A stretch of 64,000 nucleotides of DNA from the NCBI GenBank assembly GCA_963814915.1, contig CAWFEI010000005.1:124001-188000 (forward strand), given 5' to 3'. The stretch's first letter is position 1. Every line of letters begins with the position of its first letter. Both the position numbers and the translations under genes were made by a program. Below the pieces are notes generated by a model. That model searched no databases. It was not told where the DNA came from and was given only the letters and a program-made list of their open reading frames with translations. This DNA is from VRUE01 sp963814915 (GTDB lineage Bacteria > Actinomycetota > Thermoleophilia > Solirubrobacterales > 70-9). Positions 1 to 8,646 of this stretch are shown here, piece after piece.

Positions 1-2
1 TG

Positions 3-440
3 TTCATTCTGATCGTGGGCTGCGGAAGAGTTGGCTCCTCGGTGGCCAGGACCATGCTGGGCGAGGGCCACGAGGTCTCCTGTCTCGACGAGGACCCCGA
101 GGCGCACACGCGGCTCGAGGTCGGGCTCGACAAGGGCTGGGAGGATCTCGGCGGCCGCTTCACGGTCGGAACCGGCCTGGAGACCGACGCCCTGATGGCC
201 GCCGGCATCGAAAACGCTGACGCTTTCATCGCCGCGACGAACGGCGACAACACCAATATCGTGATCGCGCAGATCGCCCAGCGCCGCTACGAGGTGCCGA
301 CGGTAATCGCGCGGATCCTCGACCCGTTGCGGGCCGAGTGGTACCAGCAGCAGGGCCTGCACACGATCTGCCCGACGCGGGTCGCAATCGACATGCTGGA
401 GAGCGCCGTCCGCGACGGCGCCGAGCGCAAGGCGGCCTGA
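3..440 (+). CDS. trkA: TrkA-type K+ channel/transporter regulator, NAD-binding domain (5' partial)
   Basis: Cytoplasmic regulatory subunit of a Trk/Ktr-type potassium uptake system; it binds NAD(H) and gates the membrane subunit. The reading frame is open from base 3 and begins FILIVGCGRVGSS, a Rossmann GxGxxG loop, so the true start lies just outside the window. Only the TrkA-N domain is present (about 145 residues, no TrkA-C/RCK-C domain). A second, longer TrkA protein starts 4 nt after the stop. Paired short/long TrkA proteins are common in actinobacteria (CeoB/CeoC type), and the two probably form a hetero-oligomeric ring. No membrane subunit is visible in the window. Confidence 0.88.
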   Translation, partial: FILIVGCGRVGSSVARTMLGEGHEVSCLDEDPEAHTRLEVGLDKGWEDLGGRFTVGTGLETDALMAAGIENADAFIAATNGDNTNIVIAQIAQRRYEVPTVIARILDPLRAEWYQQQGLHTICPTRVAIDMLESAVRDGAERKAA

Positions 441-444
441 CCCG

Positions 445-1125
445 ATGTACATCATCGTCGTCGGCGCTGGAAAGGTGGGCTGGAACCTCGCCCGCGAGCT
501 GCTCGAAAAGAACCACGAGGTGACGGTGATCGAGAGCAACCGACGCCGCTACCTGACCGTCGAGCAGGAGCTCGAGCACAACGTCACCTATGGCGACGCC
601 TCCGAGCTCTGGGTGCTGGAGCGGGCTGGGATCCAGCGCGCCGACCTGGTGATCGCGGTGACCGGCGACGACGAGGACAACATGCTGATCTGCCAGGTCG
701 CCCGTGAGAAGTACGAAGTCGACCAGATCATCGCCCGCGTCAACAACCCGCGCAACCGGCCTCACTTCGACCTGCTCGGCGTCAAGCCCTCGGTCTCGGC
801 CACGGACCTGATCCTGCGCCTGCTCGAGCACGAGGTGCCGGAGTACGGCCTCGTCCACCTGCTCGACCTGCAGGAGGAGCAGCTGGAGATCATCGAGATG
901 TTGCTGGGCAAGGATTCGGGGGTGACCGGCAGGCGTGTCGGCGACCTCTCGATGCCCACGGGCAGTCTTTTGATCTCGGTCCTCAGGGAAGGCAAGGGCT
1001 TTGTCCCGGGCCCCGACACCGTGCTGGAGGAAGGCGACGAGGTGCTCGCCGTGCTCGACCCAGGTCGCGAGGACGACATCAAGGAGCTTTTCGGCCCGGC
1101 CATCGGCGGCGACGGGACCGGCTGA
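445..1125 (+). CDS. TrkA family K+ uptake regulator (TrkA-N + TrkA-C)
   Basis: A 226-residue second TrkA protein. The N-terminal Rossmann fold starts MYIIVVGAGKVGWNLA (GxGxxG), an acidic residue follows at the end of beta-2 (VTVIES), and a C-terminal RCK-C (TrkA-C) domain from about residue 140 includes the stretch ISVLREGKGFVPGPDT. Translation is probably coupled to the preceding partial trkA (4-nt gap). Known family role: nucleotide-dependent gating of K+ transport. The product pairs with its neighbour, and the following oxidoreductase starts 4 nt downstream, so all three may share a transcript. Confidence 0.9.
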   Translation: MYIIVVGAGKVGWNLARELLEKNHEVTVIESNRRRYLTVEQELEHNVTYGDASELWVLERAGIQRADLVIAVTGDDEDNMLICQVAREKYEVDQIIARVNNPRNRPHFDLLGVKPSVSATDLILRLLEHEVPEYGLVHLLDLQEEQLEIIEMLLGKDSGVTGRRVGDLSMPTGSLLISVLREGKGFVPGPDTVLEEGDEVLAVLDPGREDDIKELFGPAIGGDGTG

Positions 1126-1129
1126 CCGC

Positions 1130-2362
1130 GTGCCGGACCGCGAGGTCGACTTCCTCCTGATCGGCGGCGGCATCGGCTCGGCCCACTGTGCGGCCGAGCT
1201 GCGCAAGCGGGGCGCGGAGGGCTCGATCCTGCTGGCCGGGCGGGAGCCGGAGCCGCCCTACGAACGGCCGCCGCTCTCCAAGGAGCACCTGCGCGGCGAG
1301 GCCTCCAGGGCGGACGCGTATGTCCACCCGCCCGAGTGGTACGAGGAGAACGGGGTCGAACTGCTGACCGGCGTCAACGCGATGTCGCTCGATCCGGCGG
1401 CGCGCACCGCGAAGCTGCAGGGCGGCGAGGAGGTCGGCTTCGACAAGGCGCTGCTCGCCACCGGTGCGATGGTCAACATCCTGCGGGTCGAGGGGGCCGA
1501 GAACGAGGGCATCCACTACCTGCGCGCGTTCGGCAATTCCGAGGCGATACGCGCCGATGCCGAGGCGGCCGAGCACGTCGTTCTCGTCGGCGGCAGCTAC
1601 ATCGGCTGTGAGGTTGCCGCCTCGCTGGCCGCGCAGGGCATCCGGTGCACGATCGTGACGATGGAGGACGTGGTGCTCTCGCGGACCTTCGGCGAGGACG
1701 CCGGGCGCTGGTTTCAGGAGCGGCTCGAATCGCACGGCGTGACCGTTCACGGCGGCGAAGAGCTGGCGGCCTTCGAGGGTGACGGCCGGGTCGCGGCGGT
1801 GCTGACCAAGGGAGGCCGCTCGATCGAGTGCGACGCCGCGGTCGTCGGCGCCGGAGTCCGGCCCGACGCGATGCTGGCCCAGCGCGCCGGGCTCGAGGTC
1901 GGCGACGGGATCGTCTGCGACTCGAAGCTGATGAGCTCGGTGGACGGGATCTACGCGGCCGGCGATTGCTGCTCGTACGAGAGCGTCGTGCACGATCGGC
2001 GGATCCGCGTCGAGCACTGGGACGTGGCGATGCAGCAGGGGAGGCACGCGGCGCGCAACATGCTCGGCGAGGATCGCGACTACGACGTCGTCCCCTACTT
2101 CTTCAGCGATCTCGCCGACTGGGCGAGTCTGGAGTACGTCGGCCCGGCACACGAGTGGGACGAGGAGCTCTGGCGCGGCGACCGCGACGGGGGCGAATTC
2201 TCGGTCTGGTACCTGAAGGACGGCCGGGTCGCGGGGGCGCTCAGCGTCGGCCGCTCCGAAGACCTGGCGCAGGCGCGCCGCCTGCTGGCCGGGAGAGTGG
2301 ACATCTCCGGCGCCCGCGAGGCGATCGCCGACGCCGACAGCGACCTCGCGTCGATATCCTGA
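1130..2362 (+). CDS. FAD-dependent NAD(P)H oxidoreductase (ferredoxin reductase/AIF-like)
   Basis: A 410-residue flavoprotein of the putidaredoxin/rhodocoxin reductase or apoptosis-inducing-factor type. Visible motifs are an FAD-binding GxGxxG near the N-terminus (IGGGIGSAHCAAEL), the PPYERPPLSKEHL stretch typical of the family, a second Rossmann motif for NAD(P)H (VVLVGGSYIGCEVAA) and the late FAD motif IYAAGDCCSY. The C-terminal domain is about 100 residues. The GTG at 1130 is chosen because it starts 4 nt after the trkA stop and precedes the first beta strand by six residues; a longer reading would overlap trkA. The electron acceptor is unknown, since no ferredoxin or P450 gene lies nearby. 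Confidence 0.85.
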   Translation: MPDREVDFLLIGGGIGSAHCAAELRKRGAEGSILLAGREPEPPYERPPLSKEHLRGEASRADAYVHPPEWYEENGVELLTGVNAMSLDPAARTAKLQGGEEVGFDKALLATGAMVNILRVEGAENEGIHYLRAFGNSEAIRADAEAAEHVVLVGGSYIGCEVAASLAAQGIRCTIVTMEDVVLSRTFGEDAGRWFQERLESHGVTVHGGEELAAFEGDGRVAAVLTKGGRSIECDAAVVGAGVRPDAMLAQRAGLEVGDGIVCDSKLMSSVDGIYAAGDCCSYESVVHDRRIRVEHWDVAMQQGRHAARNMLGEDRDYDVVPYFFSDLADWASLEYVGPAHEWDEELWRGDRDGGEFSVWYLKDGRVAGALSVGRSEDLAQARRLLAGRVDISGAREAIADADSDLASIS

Positions 2363-2374
2363 CCGAGCTTCCCT

Positions 2375-2445
2375 TGCGGCCTGGTGTAATGGCAGCACGC
2401 CTCGCTCTGGACGAGGTAGTCGGGGTTCGAATCCCTGGGCCGCAG
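2375..2445 (+). tRNA. tRNA-Gln (anticodon CUG)
   Basis: A 71-nt cloverleaf. The 7-bp acceptor stem TGCGGCC pairs perfectly with GGCCGCA, the anticodon stem is CCTCG/CGAGG with loop CTCTGGA (anticodon CTG), and the T-arm carries GGTTCGAATCC. The discriminator base is G and CCA is not encoded. It lies between the reductase gene and the lipoprotein gene. Confidence 0.95.
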
Positions 2446-2493
2446 TCGCACGCCCCGACGGAAATCCCTGCAAAGCTCGTCTAGTCACTTTGC

Positions 2494-2499
2494 TACCGT
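2494..2499 (+). promoter_or_regulatory. candidate -10 box for the lipoprotein gene
   Basis: TACCGT ends 8 nt before the ATG at 2508 with no Shine-Dalgarno sequence between. It matches the recurrent TAnnnT-before-start pattern of this window and suggests a leaderless transcript. Confidence 0.4.
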
Positions 2500-2507
2500 C
2501 GCGGCGC

Positions 2508-3218
2508 ATGGGGATCTCAAGGCGTCATCTCGCGGTTTTGCCACTTCTGGCGTTCGCCATCGCAGGTTGCGGCGGAGGTGGCGGCGACTCGACCGCGGCC
2601 GCGCCGGTCGAAACCACCGAAACGGCGCCGGCGCTGACCAAGGAGGAGCTGCTTGCCCAGGGCGACGCGATCTGCGCCGAGGTCAACGCGGCCGTCGGCG
2701 CAGCGGGCTCGACCAGCACCGACGCCGGCAACGAGGTCGTCCAGGTCGCCGGCCTCTACGAAGGCATGGTCGATCGGCTGAACGAACTGGGCCCGCCGAG
2801 CGACGAAAGCGCCGGCTACCCCGAGTTCATCTCCACCGCCGAAGCGCTCACCCAGGCTGAGGACGATGTCAAGCTCGCCTACGAACGGGAAGAAGGCGAA
2901 GCGCTCTCCGAAGGCTCCAGCGCTGTCGCCTCGGCTCTCACGAATTTCGAGTCGGCGGCACGTGCATTCGGCTTCGAAGAGTGCTCGAAAGCTCCGGCCG
3001 CTCTGACCCCGAGCGGCTCCGGCGGCGAAGAAGAAGGCGAAGAAAGCAGTGGCGGGGTCGAAGAAGGCGAACTCGAAGAAGCCGCTCCCGAAGAAGAAGC
3101 GGCTCCCGAAGTTGCCCCGCCGGCGGAAGAAGAAAGCGCGGGCGGCGGAGCCGGCGTTGGCGGCGGCACGGAAGGCGGCGGCAGCGGCGGCTCGAGCGGC
3201 GGCATCGGCCCGGGCTGA
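2508..3218 (+). CDS. Secreted lipoprotein, helical domain with Cys pair and low-complexity acidic tail
   Basis: A 236-residue predicted lipoprotein. The N-terminus MGISRRH is followed by a hydrophobic stretch and the lipobox AIAGC, then Gly/Ser/Thr linker sequence. Residues about 50-170 form a helical domain beginning GDAICAEVNA and ending FGFEECSKAP, with one Cys at each end. The last 65 residues are almost only Glu, Gly, Ala and Pro. The Cys-helical layout resembles the two secreted paralogues at 34503-35533. The ATG at 2508 is preferred over an in-frame TTG at 2490 because it begins a proper signal peptide. Function unknown. Confidence 0.75.
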   Translation: MGISRRHLAVLPLLAFAIAGCGGGGGDSTAAAPVETTETAPALTKEELLAQGDAICAEVNAAVGAAGSTSTDAGNEVVQVAGLYEGMVDRLNELGPPSDESAGYPEFISTAEALTQAEDDVKLAYEREEGEALSEGSSAVASALTNFESAARAFGFEECSKAPAALTPSGSGGEEEGEESSGGVEEGELEEAAPEEEAAPEVAPPAEEESAGGGAGVGGGTEGGGSGGSSGGIGPG

Positions 3219-3243
3219 CCCGCGGCGCCCCGGTGCATCTCCA

Positions 3244-5037
3244 CTACGCGGCCGAGGATTCCTGCCAGGCGCCGTAGAGGCGCGCGTAGGAGCCGCCCGC
3301 CTCGATCAACTCGTCGTGCGTGCCGCTCTCGGCGATGCGGCCGCCTTCGAGCACGGCGATCTTCCCGGCGCGGCGAATCGTCGAGAGCCGGTGGGCGATG
3401 ACGATCGCGGTGCGCCCGGCGAGCAGGCGCTCCAGCCCGCGCTCGATCGTGCGCTCGGTGCGCACGTCCACGTTCGAGGTCGCCTCGTCGAGGATCAGGA
3501 TGCGGGGCTCGGCGAGGAGCGCGCGGGCGAAGGCGACGAGCTGCCGTTGGCCGGCCGAGAGCTGCACACCGCGCTCGCCGACTTCGGTCTCGATCCCGTC
3601 CGGCAGCGCCGCGACGAACTCGGTGGCGCCGACCGCGGCCACGGCCGTTTCGATCTCCCCGATGTCCGCTTCGGGCCGGCCGAAGGCAATGTTCTCGCGC
3701 ACGCTGCCGGAGAAGAGAAAGCCCTCCTGCGGGACGATGCCGAGCTGGCGGCGCAGGGCCTCCTGGCGGACGCCGCGCAGGTCGTGGCCATCGACCGCGA
3801 CCGTGCCGCGCTGGGGGTCGTAGAAGCGCGCGACCAACTTGGCCATCGTCGACTTGCCCGCCCCCGTCGCGCCGACGAGCGCCAGCGTCTGGCCGGGTGG
3901 CACATGCAGGTCGACCTCGCGCAACGCCCAGGAGTCAGGCGGCGGATGCTCCGCCTTGTCCGCGTATGAAAACCAGACGTCCTCCATGCGTATCTCCCCG
4001 CGCAGCTCGCCGGGGTCGATCGCACCGGGGGAGTCGACCATCTCGGGCTTGGTGTCGAGCAGCTCGAAGATCTTGTCGAGCGCCGCCATCCCCTGTTGGT
4101 AGGTCGTGTACAGCTGTGAGAGTTCCTGGATCGGCTGGAAGAAGACCTGCAGGTAGCCGATGAAGGCGACGATCGTGCCGATCTGGATCGCGTTGTCGAT
4201 CGCCTGTGTGCCGCCGTAGAGGATGATCGCCGCGGTGCCGGCGGCGGAGAGCAGTTCGACCGCGGGAAAGTAGGAGGCGTTGAGGAAGACCGTCCGCATA
4301 TTCGCGTCGCGGTTGGCTTCATTGAGCTCGGTCATCGCCGCGGTGTGGCGTGGCTCCTGGCCGAAGCTGCGCACGACGCGGACACCGCTGAGGGTCTCCT
4401 GCAGGTAGGCGGTGACCGCGGCGATCCGCTCGCGCGTCATCCGGTAGGCGCCGTGCGAGACGACGCGGAAGACGACGCTGGCGATCGCGAGCAGAGGGAA
4501 GGTGAGGAAGGTGACCAGGGCCAGCTTGACGTCGAGCAGCATCATGATCGCGACCACTCCAATCAGGGTCAGGCCGCTGGAGAAGAGGGTGACGACGCCG
4601 TTGGTCACGAGCTGGTTGAGCGCCTCGATGTCGTTGGTCATGCGGCTGATCAGGACCCCCGGGCTGCGCCGGGTGAAGAAGCCGATCGACATCGACTGCA
4701 GGTGGGCGAAGACGCGTTCGCGCAGGTCCTGTAGGGCCCGCGTGCCGATCCAGCCGACCAGATAGGTCTGGGCATAGCTGGCGATGGCGTAGACGATCGC
4801 GACGCCGACGAACGCGGCGACGATCATCGTCAGCGCCGCGCTGTCGCCGGTGACGATGCCGGCGTCGATCGCCTGTCCGGCGAGGTAGGGGGGCGCCAGC
4901 CCGGCGCCGGTCGCGGCCAGCATCGCGACCAAGGTCAGCGCGACGCGGGCGCGGTAAGGACGCAGCAGCTGGGCCATCCAGCGCAGCTTGCGGCCGCGCT
5001 GGTCCTCGCCGCGGACGATCGCCCAGAGCCTCCTCAC
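3244..5037 (-). CDS. ABC exporter half-transporter (TMD-NBD), consensus-Walker subunit
   Basis: A 597-residue type IV ABC exporter half-molecule: six-helix transmembrane domain (about 1-310) followed by a nucleotide-binding domain. Walker A is GATGAGKST, the Q-loop region is PQEGFLF, Walker B is ILILDEATS with the catalytic Glu intact, and the H-loop is IAHRLST. The signature is LSAGQ instead of LSGGQ. Its start codon overlaps the stop of the upstream exporter gene (ATGA), so the two are translationally coupled and presumably form a heterodimer. Substrate unknown; lipid or drug export is the usual role of the family. Confidence 0.9.
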   Translation of the reverse strand: MRRLWAIVRGEDQRGRKLRWMAQLLRPYRARVALTLVAMLAATGAGLAPPYLAGQAIDAGIVTGDSAALTMIVAAFVGVAIVYAIASYAQTYLVGWIGTRALQDLRERVFAHLQSMSIGFFTRRSPGVLISRMTNDIEALNQLVTNGVVTLFSSGLTLIGVVAIMMLLDVKLALVTFLTFPLLAIASVVFRVVSHGAYRMTRERIAAVTAYLQETLSGVRVVRSFGQEPRHTAAMTELNEANRDANMRTVFLNASYFPAVELLSAAGTAAIILYGGTQAIDNAIQIGTIVAFIGYLQVFFQPIQELSQLYTTYQQGMAALDKIFELLDTKPEMVDSPGAIDPGELRGEIRMEDVWFSYADKAEHPPPDSWALREVDLHVPPGQTLALVGATGAGKSTMAKLVARFYDPQRGTVAVDGHDLRGVRQEALRRQLGIVPQEGFLFSGSVRENIAFGRPEADIGEIETAVAAVGATEFVAALPDGIETEVGERGVQLSAGQRQLVAFARALLAEPRILILDEATSNVDVRTERTIERGLERLLAGRTAIVIAHRLSTIRRAGKIAVLEGGRIAESGTHDELIEAGGSYARLYGAWQESSAA

Positions 5038-6802
5038 AGCCTCGCCACCTCCTCGCGCTGCTCGAGGTCGCGCTGCAGGAATACCGAGTCGGCCAGCCCG
5101 TGCTCGGCGATCTCGCGATAGAAACCGCAGCCCTCGAGCAGATTCTCGTGGGTTCCGCGGTCGACGATGTGCCCGCCGTCCATCACCACGACCTCGTCGG
5201 CGAGCGAGACGGTCGAGAGCCGGTGGGCGATCACGATCGTCGTGCGCCCGGCCATCGCCTCGCGCAGGCCGGCCTTGATCGCCTTCTCGGTGGTCGCGTC
5301 GACCGAGGAGGTCGCGTCGTCGAGGATCAGCACCCGCGGGTCGGCGAGCAGGGCGCGGGCGATCGCGACGCGTTGGCGCTGGCCGCCCGAGAGGGTCATC
5401 CCGCGCTCGCCGACGAGCGCCTCGTAGCCGCCCGGCAGCTCGCGGATGAAGCCGTCGGCCTGGGCGCGCCGGGCCGCCACTTCGATCTCCTCGCGGCTCG
5501 CCTCCGGCCGCGCGTAGGCGATGTTCTCGGCGATGCTGGCGGTGAACAGGAAGCTGTCGTCGCCGACGAAGGCGATCTGCGAGCGCAGCGAGACCAGGTC
5601 GACGCCGCGCACGTCGACGCCGTCGATCTCGACGCTGCCCTCGCTCGGGTCATAGAGCCGCGCGATCAGTGCCACGAGGCTGGTCTTGCCCGATCCCGAC
5701 GGGCCGACGAGCGCCACGGTGCGCCCGGCCTCGACTTCCAGGTCGATCCCGGTCAATGCGGGGGCAGCGCCTTCGTAGCGCAGGGTCACGTCGTCCAGCC
5801 GCACCCGGCCGTCGCCGGCGGGCAGCGGCGGTGCGTCCGGAGGGCTTTCTATCTGCGGTTCGCGGTCGAGGATTTCGAACAGCCGGTTGCCCGAGGCGAT
5901 CGCCCGCTGGGCCATGCCCAGCGTCATGCCGAGCATCCGCATCGGCGCGGCCAGCATCGCCACGTAGGTGTAGAAGGCCGTGAAGTTGCCGAGGCTGAGG
6001 TCACCGGCGATCACCGCCCGCCCCCGATCAACAGCACCAGGGCGATGCCGAGCTGGGGCAAAAGGCCGAGCAGGGGGGAGAAGGTCGCCTGCAGGCGGGT
6101 CGAGTAGATGCTCTGGTCGAAGACGCGGGTGACCGCGCGCCGGAAGCGGTGCAGCTGGTGCTCCTCGCGTGCGAACGCCTTGACGATGCGGATTCCGGAG
6201 ACGTTCTCCTCGGCTTCGGCGGTCAGCTCCGCGAGCCGCTGCTGCACCTCTTGCACCGCCGGGCGGGAGAGGCGGTTGTAGCGCGAGGCGGTGTAGACGA
6301 CGAACGGCGCCGGGGCCAGGGCGATCAGGGCCAGCCAAGGCTCGAGCGCGAACATGACCGCGCTGGCGAGGACGATCGTCAGCAGGTTCTGGGTGATGAA
6401 GATCAGGCCGTAGCCGAGGAAGAAGCGGATCGACTGCAGGTCGACCGTCGCCCGCGACATCAGCTGGCCGGTCTGCTGCCCGTCGAAGAAGCCCAGCTCG
6501 AGCCGGTTCAGGTGGGCGTAGAAGCGCTGTCGCAGGTCGAACTCGACCGCGAGCGAGACTTTGCCGGCGACCAGCCGCCGCACCATCGTCAGGCCGAGGC
6601 GGAGGATCCCGGCGGCGACGATCGCCAGCGCGAGCGGGAGCAGGTCGGGCCTGTCGCCGTTCTCGATCGCGTTGATCCCGCGGCCGATCAGCCAGGGGAT
6701 CAGCACCGTCATCCCCATCGCCGCCCAGGCGAAGACCAGCGAGCCCCAGAGCTGGCGGCGATAGGGCCGCAGGAATCCCATCAGACGGCGATAGGTCCGC
6801 AT
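5034..6802 (-). pseudogene. ABC exporter half-transporter (TMD-NBD), frameshifted at a C-run; degenerate Walker B
   Basis: Partner half-transporter. The N-terminal transmembrane part (MRTYRRLMGFLRPYRRQLW...) reads from 6802 to about 6026. The rest of the TMD and the NBD read in another frame from about 6020 to 5034. Adding one base to the CCCCC run at 6021-6025 restores a normal junction (LLIGGRAVIAGDLSLG), so this is either an assembly error or a real one-base deletion. The NBD has Walker A GPSGSGKTS, signature LSGGQRQ and Walker B LILDDATS, with Asp in place of the catalytic Glu. Together with LSAGQ in the partner this defines one degenerate ATP site, as known for heterodimeric exporters. 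The conserved downstream frame argues that the gene is, or recently was, functional. Confidence 0.8.
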
Positions 6803-6847
6803 TCAAGCCACTATACAAAGTGAAGTAACGGCCCCAACGCGGGGCTG

Positions 6848-7486
6848 TCAGTGGAACGCGGCGGCCTTGGCGCTGGTGACCTTGTCCTTCGGGCACGGTT
6901 TCGTCTTGTGCCCGGGCGGGGTGAGGATCTGGAAGTTCGTCACCGCGTGGTAGGGCGTCGTGGCGCCGTCGTTGCGGGCCAGTGTGACCACGAGGCGGTA
7001 GAAGCCGGCGGGCAGTTCGTGGTAGTAGATCTCCGGCCGGGTGGCGGGTGAGTAGCTGCCGTTGGCGCCGACCCGCTCCGCGAGCACGCCGTTGGGCCCC
7101 GAGTAGCGGGGGAAGTCGAACGACGCTCCGACCAGCCTGCCGCGGCCCAGCGGGCTTTCCTCGGCGCGGTTGAGCTTGACCGGGTCGACGCAGTCGGGCA
7201 CCCGGTTGAGCGCGAAGCGCAGATGGCCCTCGCCGAGCTGCGGCTCGCCGCCGAAACGCAGCGGCGCGAGGGCGAAGTTGTGGATCTTTGCCTTGACGAC
7301 GACCGCGCGGTTGGTCTGCCTGGCGCCGTTGCGGGGCGAGACGATCTCCACGCTCGGTTCTCCTGGAAGGGTGGGCCGAGCGGAGTGGCCGGAGCCGTCG
7401 GAGGCGCCGGCGCCCAGCGCGAACGCCAGCGCGGCGGCCACGACAACCGCCGCCAAGACTGCAAAGATGCCGTTTCCGCCTCGCAT
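6848..7486 (-). CDS. Predicted membrane-anchored or secreted protein of unknown function
   Basis: About 212 residues. It starts with an uncleaved anchor or signal peptide (MRGGNGIFAVLAAVVVAAA, then Ala/Gly-rich) followed by a Ser/Gly linker and an extracellular domain containing SVEIVSPRNGARQTNRAVVV, which resembles a beta-sandwich strand pattern, and RPEIYYHELPAGFYRLVVTL. Two Cys flank the domain (VPDCVDP and KPCPKDK). The ATG at 7486 is preferred to a GTG at 7501 since it gives the shorter basic N-terminus. It is divergent from gtrA, with 45 nt between the starts. I do not recognise a named family. Confidence 0.65.
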   Translation of the reverse strand: MRGGNGIFAVLAAVVVAAALAFALGAGASDGSGHSARPTLPGEPSVEIVSPRNGARQTNRAVVVKAKIHNFALAPLRFGGEPQLGEGHLRFALNRVPDCVDPVKLNRAEESPLGRGRLVGASFDFPRYSGPNGVLAERVGANGSYSPATRPEIYYHELPAGFYRLVVTLARNDGATTPYHAVTNFQILTPPGHKTKPCPKDKVTSAKAAAFH

Positions 7487-7531
7487 TTCGGGCCCGAACA
7501 CTACGCACCGACGGGGCAGCCTCGATCAGAC

Positions 7532-7960
7532 ATGACTCCCCCTACCGAACTCGCCTACAGGATCGGCGCTGCCGCAAAGCGGCCTGACAGCTGGTGGCAG
7601 CTGCTCAAATTCGGCCTCGTCGGCGGTTCGGGCTACCTGATCAACCTGGCCGTCTTCTCGGTGCTCGCCGACAGCTTCGGCCTGCATCACCTCGCCGCCG
7701 CGGTCGGCGCCTTCTGCGTCGCGCTCGCCAACAACTTTCTCTGGAACCGGCACTGGACCTTCGAGCCGGGTGACGGTCACCCGGGCTCGCAGGCGGTTCG
7801 CTTCTTCGCGGTCAGCGTCGGCGCCCTGCTGATCAACCTGGCGGTACTCGAAGTCCTCGTCTCCAACACGACTTTGGGCGACCTGGCCGCGCAGGCGATC
7901 GCCGTCGCGTTCGCGATGCCGTTCAATTTCCTCGGCAACAAGCTCTGGACCTTCGCCTGA
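7532..7960 (+). CDS. GtrA-like four-TM membrane protein
   Basis: A 142-residue polytopic membrane protein of the GtrA family, whose members are thought to move undecaprenyl-phosphate-linked sugars or act in cell-surface polysaccharide decoration. It shows the family pattern: FGLVGGSGYLINLAVF in helix 1, NFLWNRHWTF after helix 2 and a near repeat NFLGNKLWTF at the C-terminus. The ATG at 7532 immediately precedes MTPPTELAYR, and upstream in-frame codons belong to the antisense region of the divergent gene. No glycosyltransferase partner lies next to it. Confidence 0.85.
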   Translation: MTPPTELAYRIGAAAKRPDSWWQLLKFGLVGGSGYLINLAVFSVLADSFGLHHLAAAVGAFCVALANNFLWNRHWTFEPGDGHPGSQAVRFFAVSVGALLINLAVLEVLVSNTTLGDLAAQAIAVAFAMPFNFLGNKLWTFA

Positions 7961-8004
7961 GGGCCCTGCAAACCGGCGCATCTCGGGGTCCTCGGTCGGT
8001 GCTT

Positions 8005-8019
8005 CCGTCCGACGGACGG
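8005..8019. other. small inverted repeat upstream of the coiled-coil gene
   Basis: CCGTCC-GAC-GGACGG forms a 6-bp stem with a 3-nt loop between gtrA and the next gene. It could be a weak terminator or an operator; no T-run follows. Confidence 0.35.
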
Positions 8020-8067
8020 TGAGAGAGTTGCGGCGAACGTCGTCTCGTCGAGCAAAGGGGAAGATCC

Positions 8068-8550
8068 GTGGAGAGTGAGAACAAGCAGTCCTGGGTTCTG
8101 ATTGCGATCGCAGGGCTGGGCCTGGTCCTCGGAGTCATCGCGCTGGTCGTCGCCTTCAACGCGAAGAGCTCCAGTGACGACGCCGCGACCAGCAAGTCGG
8201 TCGAAGAAGTCTCCACCGAGCTTTCCAACCTGGTCGATCGCCTCGGCATCGCCGAGAAGAGCCTCACCGGCGAGCAGAAGGAACTGCAGGGCAAGGCCAG
8301 CGAAACGGCGCGGGAATCGCGCAGCGCGGTCGCCAACCTCTCCAACCGGCTCGACAGGATCGAGCGCGAGACCAAGGCCCTGGAAGCCAACCAGCAGAGC
8401 ACGACCGCGCTCGCCAAGCAGGTCGGCTCGCTCGAAAGCCAGGTCAAGGCGATCAACTCGCGTGTGACCGCGGTGAACCAGCGGGTCACCAAGTTGAGCC
8501 GGCGGGTCAACTCCGAAGCCCAGGCTTCCGGGGGTGCCTCCGCCCCCTAG
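8068..8550 (+). CDS. Single-pass membrane protein with long periplasmic/extracellular coiled coil
   Basis: 160 residues. A short polar N-terminus (MESENKQSW) precedes one transmembrane helix (VLIAIAGLGLVLGVIALVV) and then about 110 residues with heptad periodicity rich in Glu, Lys, Ser, Leu and Val, containing repeated VNQRVTKLSRRV-like segments. The GTG at 8068 is preceded by an AAAGGGGA ribosome-binding sequence. The composition suggests a structural or tethering role; no enzyme motif is visible and I do not recognise a family. A strong hairpin overlaps its stop codon. Confidence 0.75.
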   Translation: MESENKQSWVLIAIAGLGLVLGVIALVVAFNAKSSSDDAATSKSVEEVSTELSNLVDRLGIAEKSLTGEQKELQGKASETARESRSAVANLSNRLDRIERETKALEANQQSTTALAKQVGSLESQVKAINSRVTAVNQRVTKLSRRVNSEAQASGGASAP

Positions 8551-8556
8551 GGGCGG
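8540..8556 (+). terminator. hairpin overlapping the stop codon (terminator-like)
   Basis: CCGCCCC-CTA-GGGGCGG, a perfect 7-bp GC stem that includes the TAG stop of the coiled-coil gene. There is no U-tract, so termination is inferred from position only. Confidence 0.4.
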
Positions 8557-8646
8557 GCCGGCGGGGCGGCCTCCCGGTCGCCCTCCGGCCGGCGCAGCGG
8601 CTCGGGCCGGCCTCGGGGCCGGCGCTCCGTGGCACACTCCGACCCG

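Noticed and set aside
6030..7508. Continuous frame upstream of the ABC NBD as one 824-residue protein
   Set aside because: Its first two-thirds are out of frame with the clear transmembrane reading from 6802 to 6026; the frame is a shadow joined by the indel.
8551..8646. GC-rich GGCCGG runs before the LeuRS-like gene as a CRISPR or repeat array
   Set aside because: No regular spacing or identical units; just low-complexity GC sequence.
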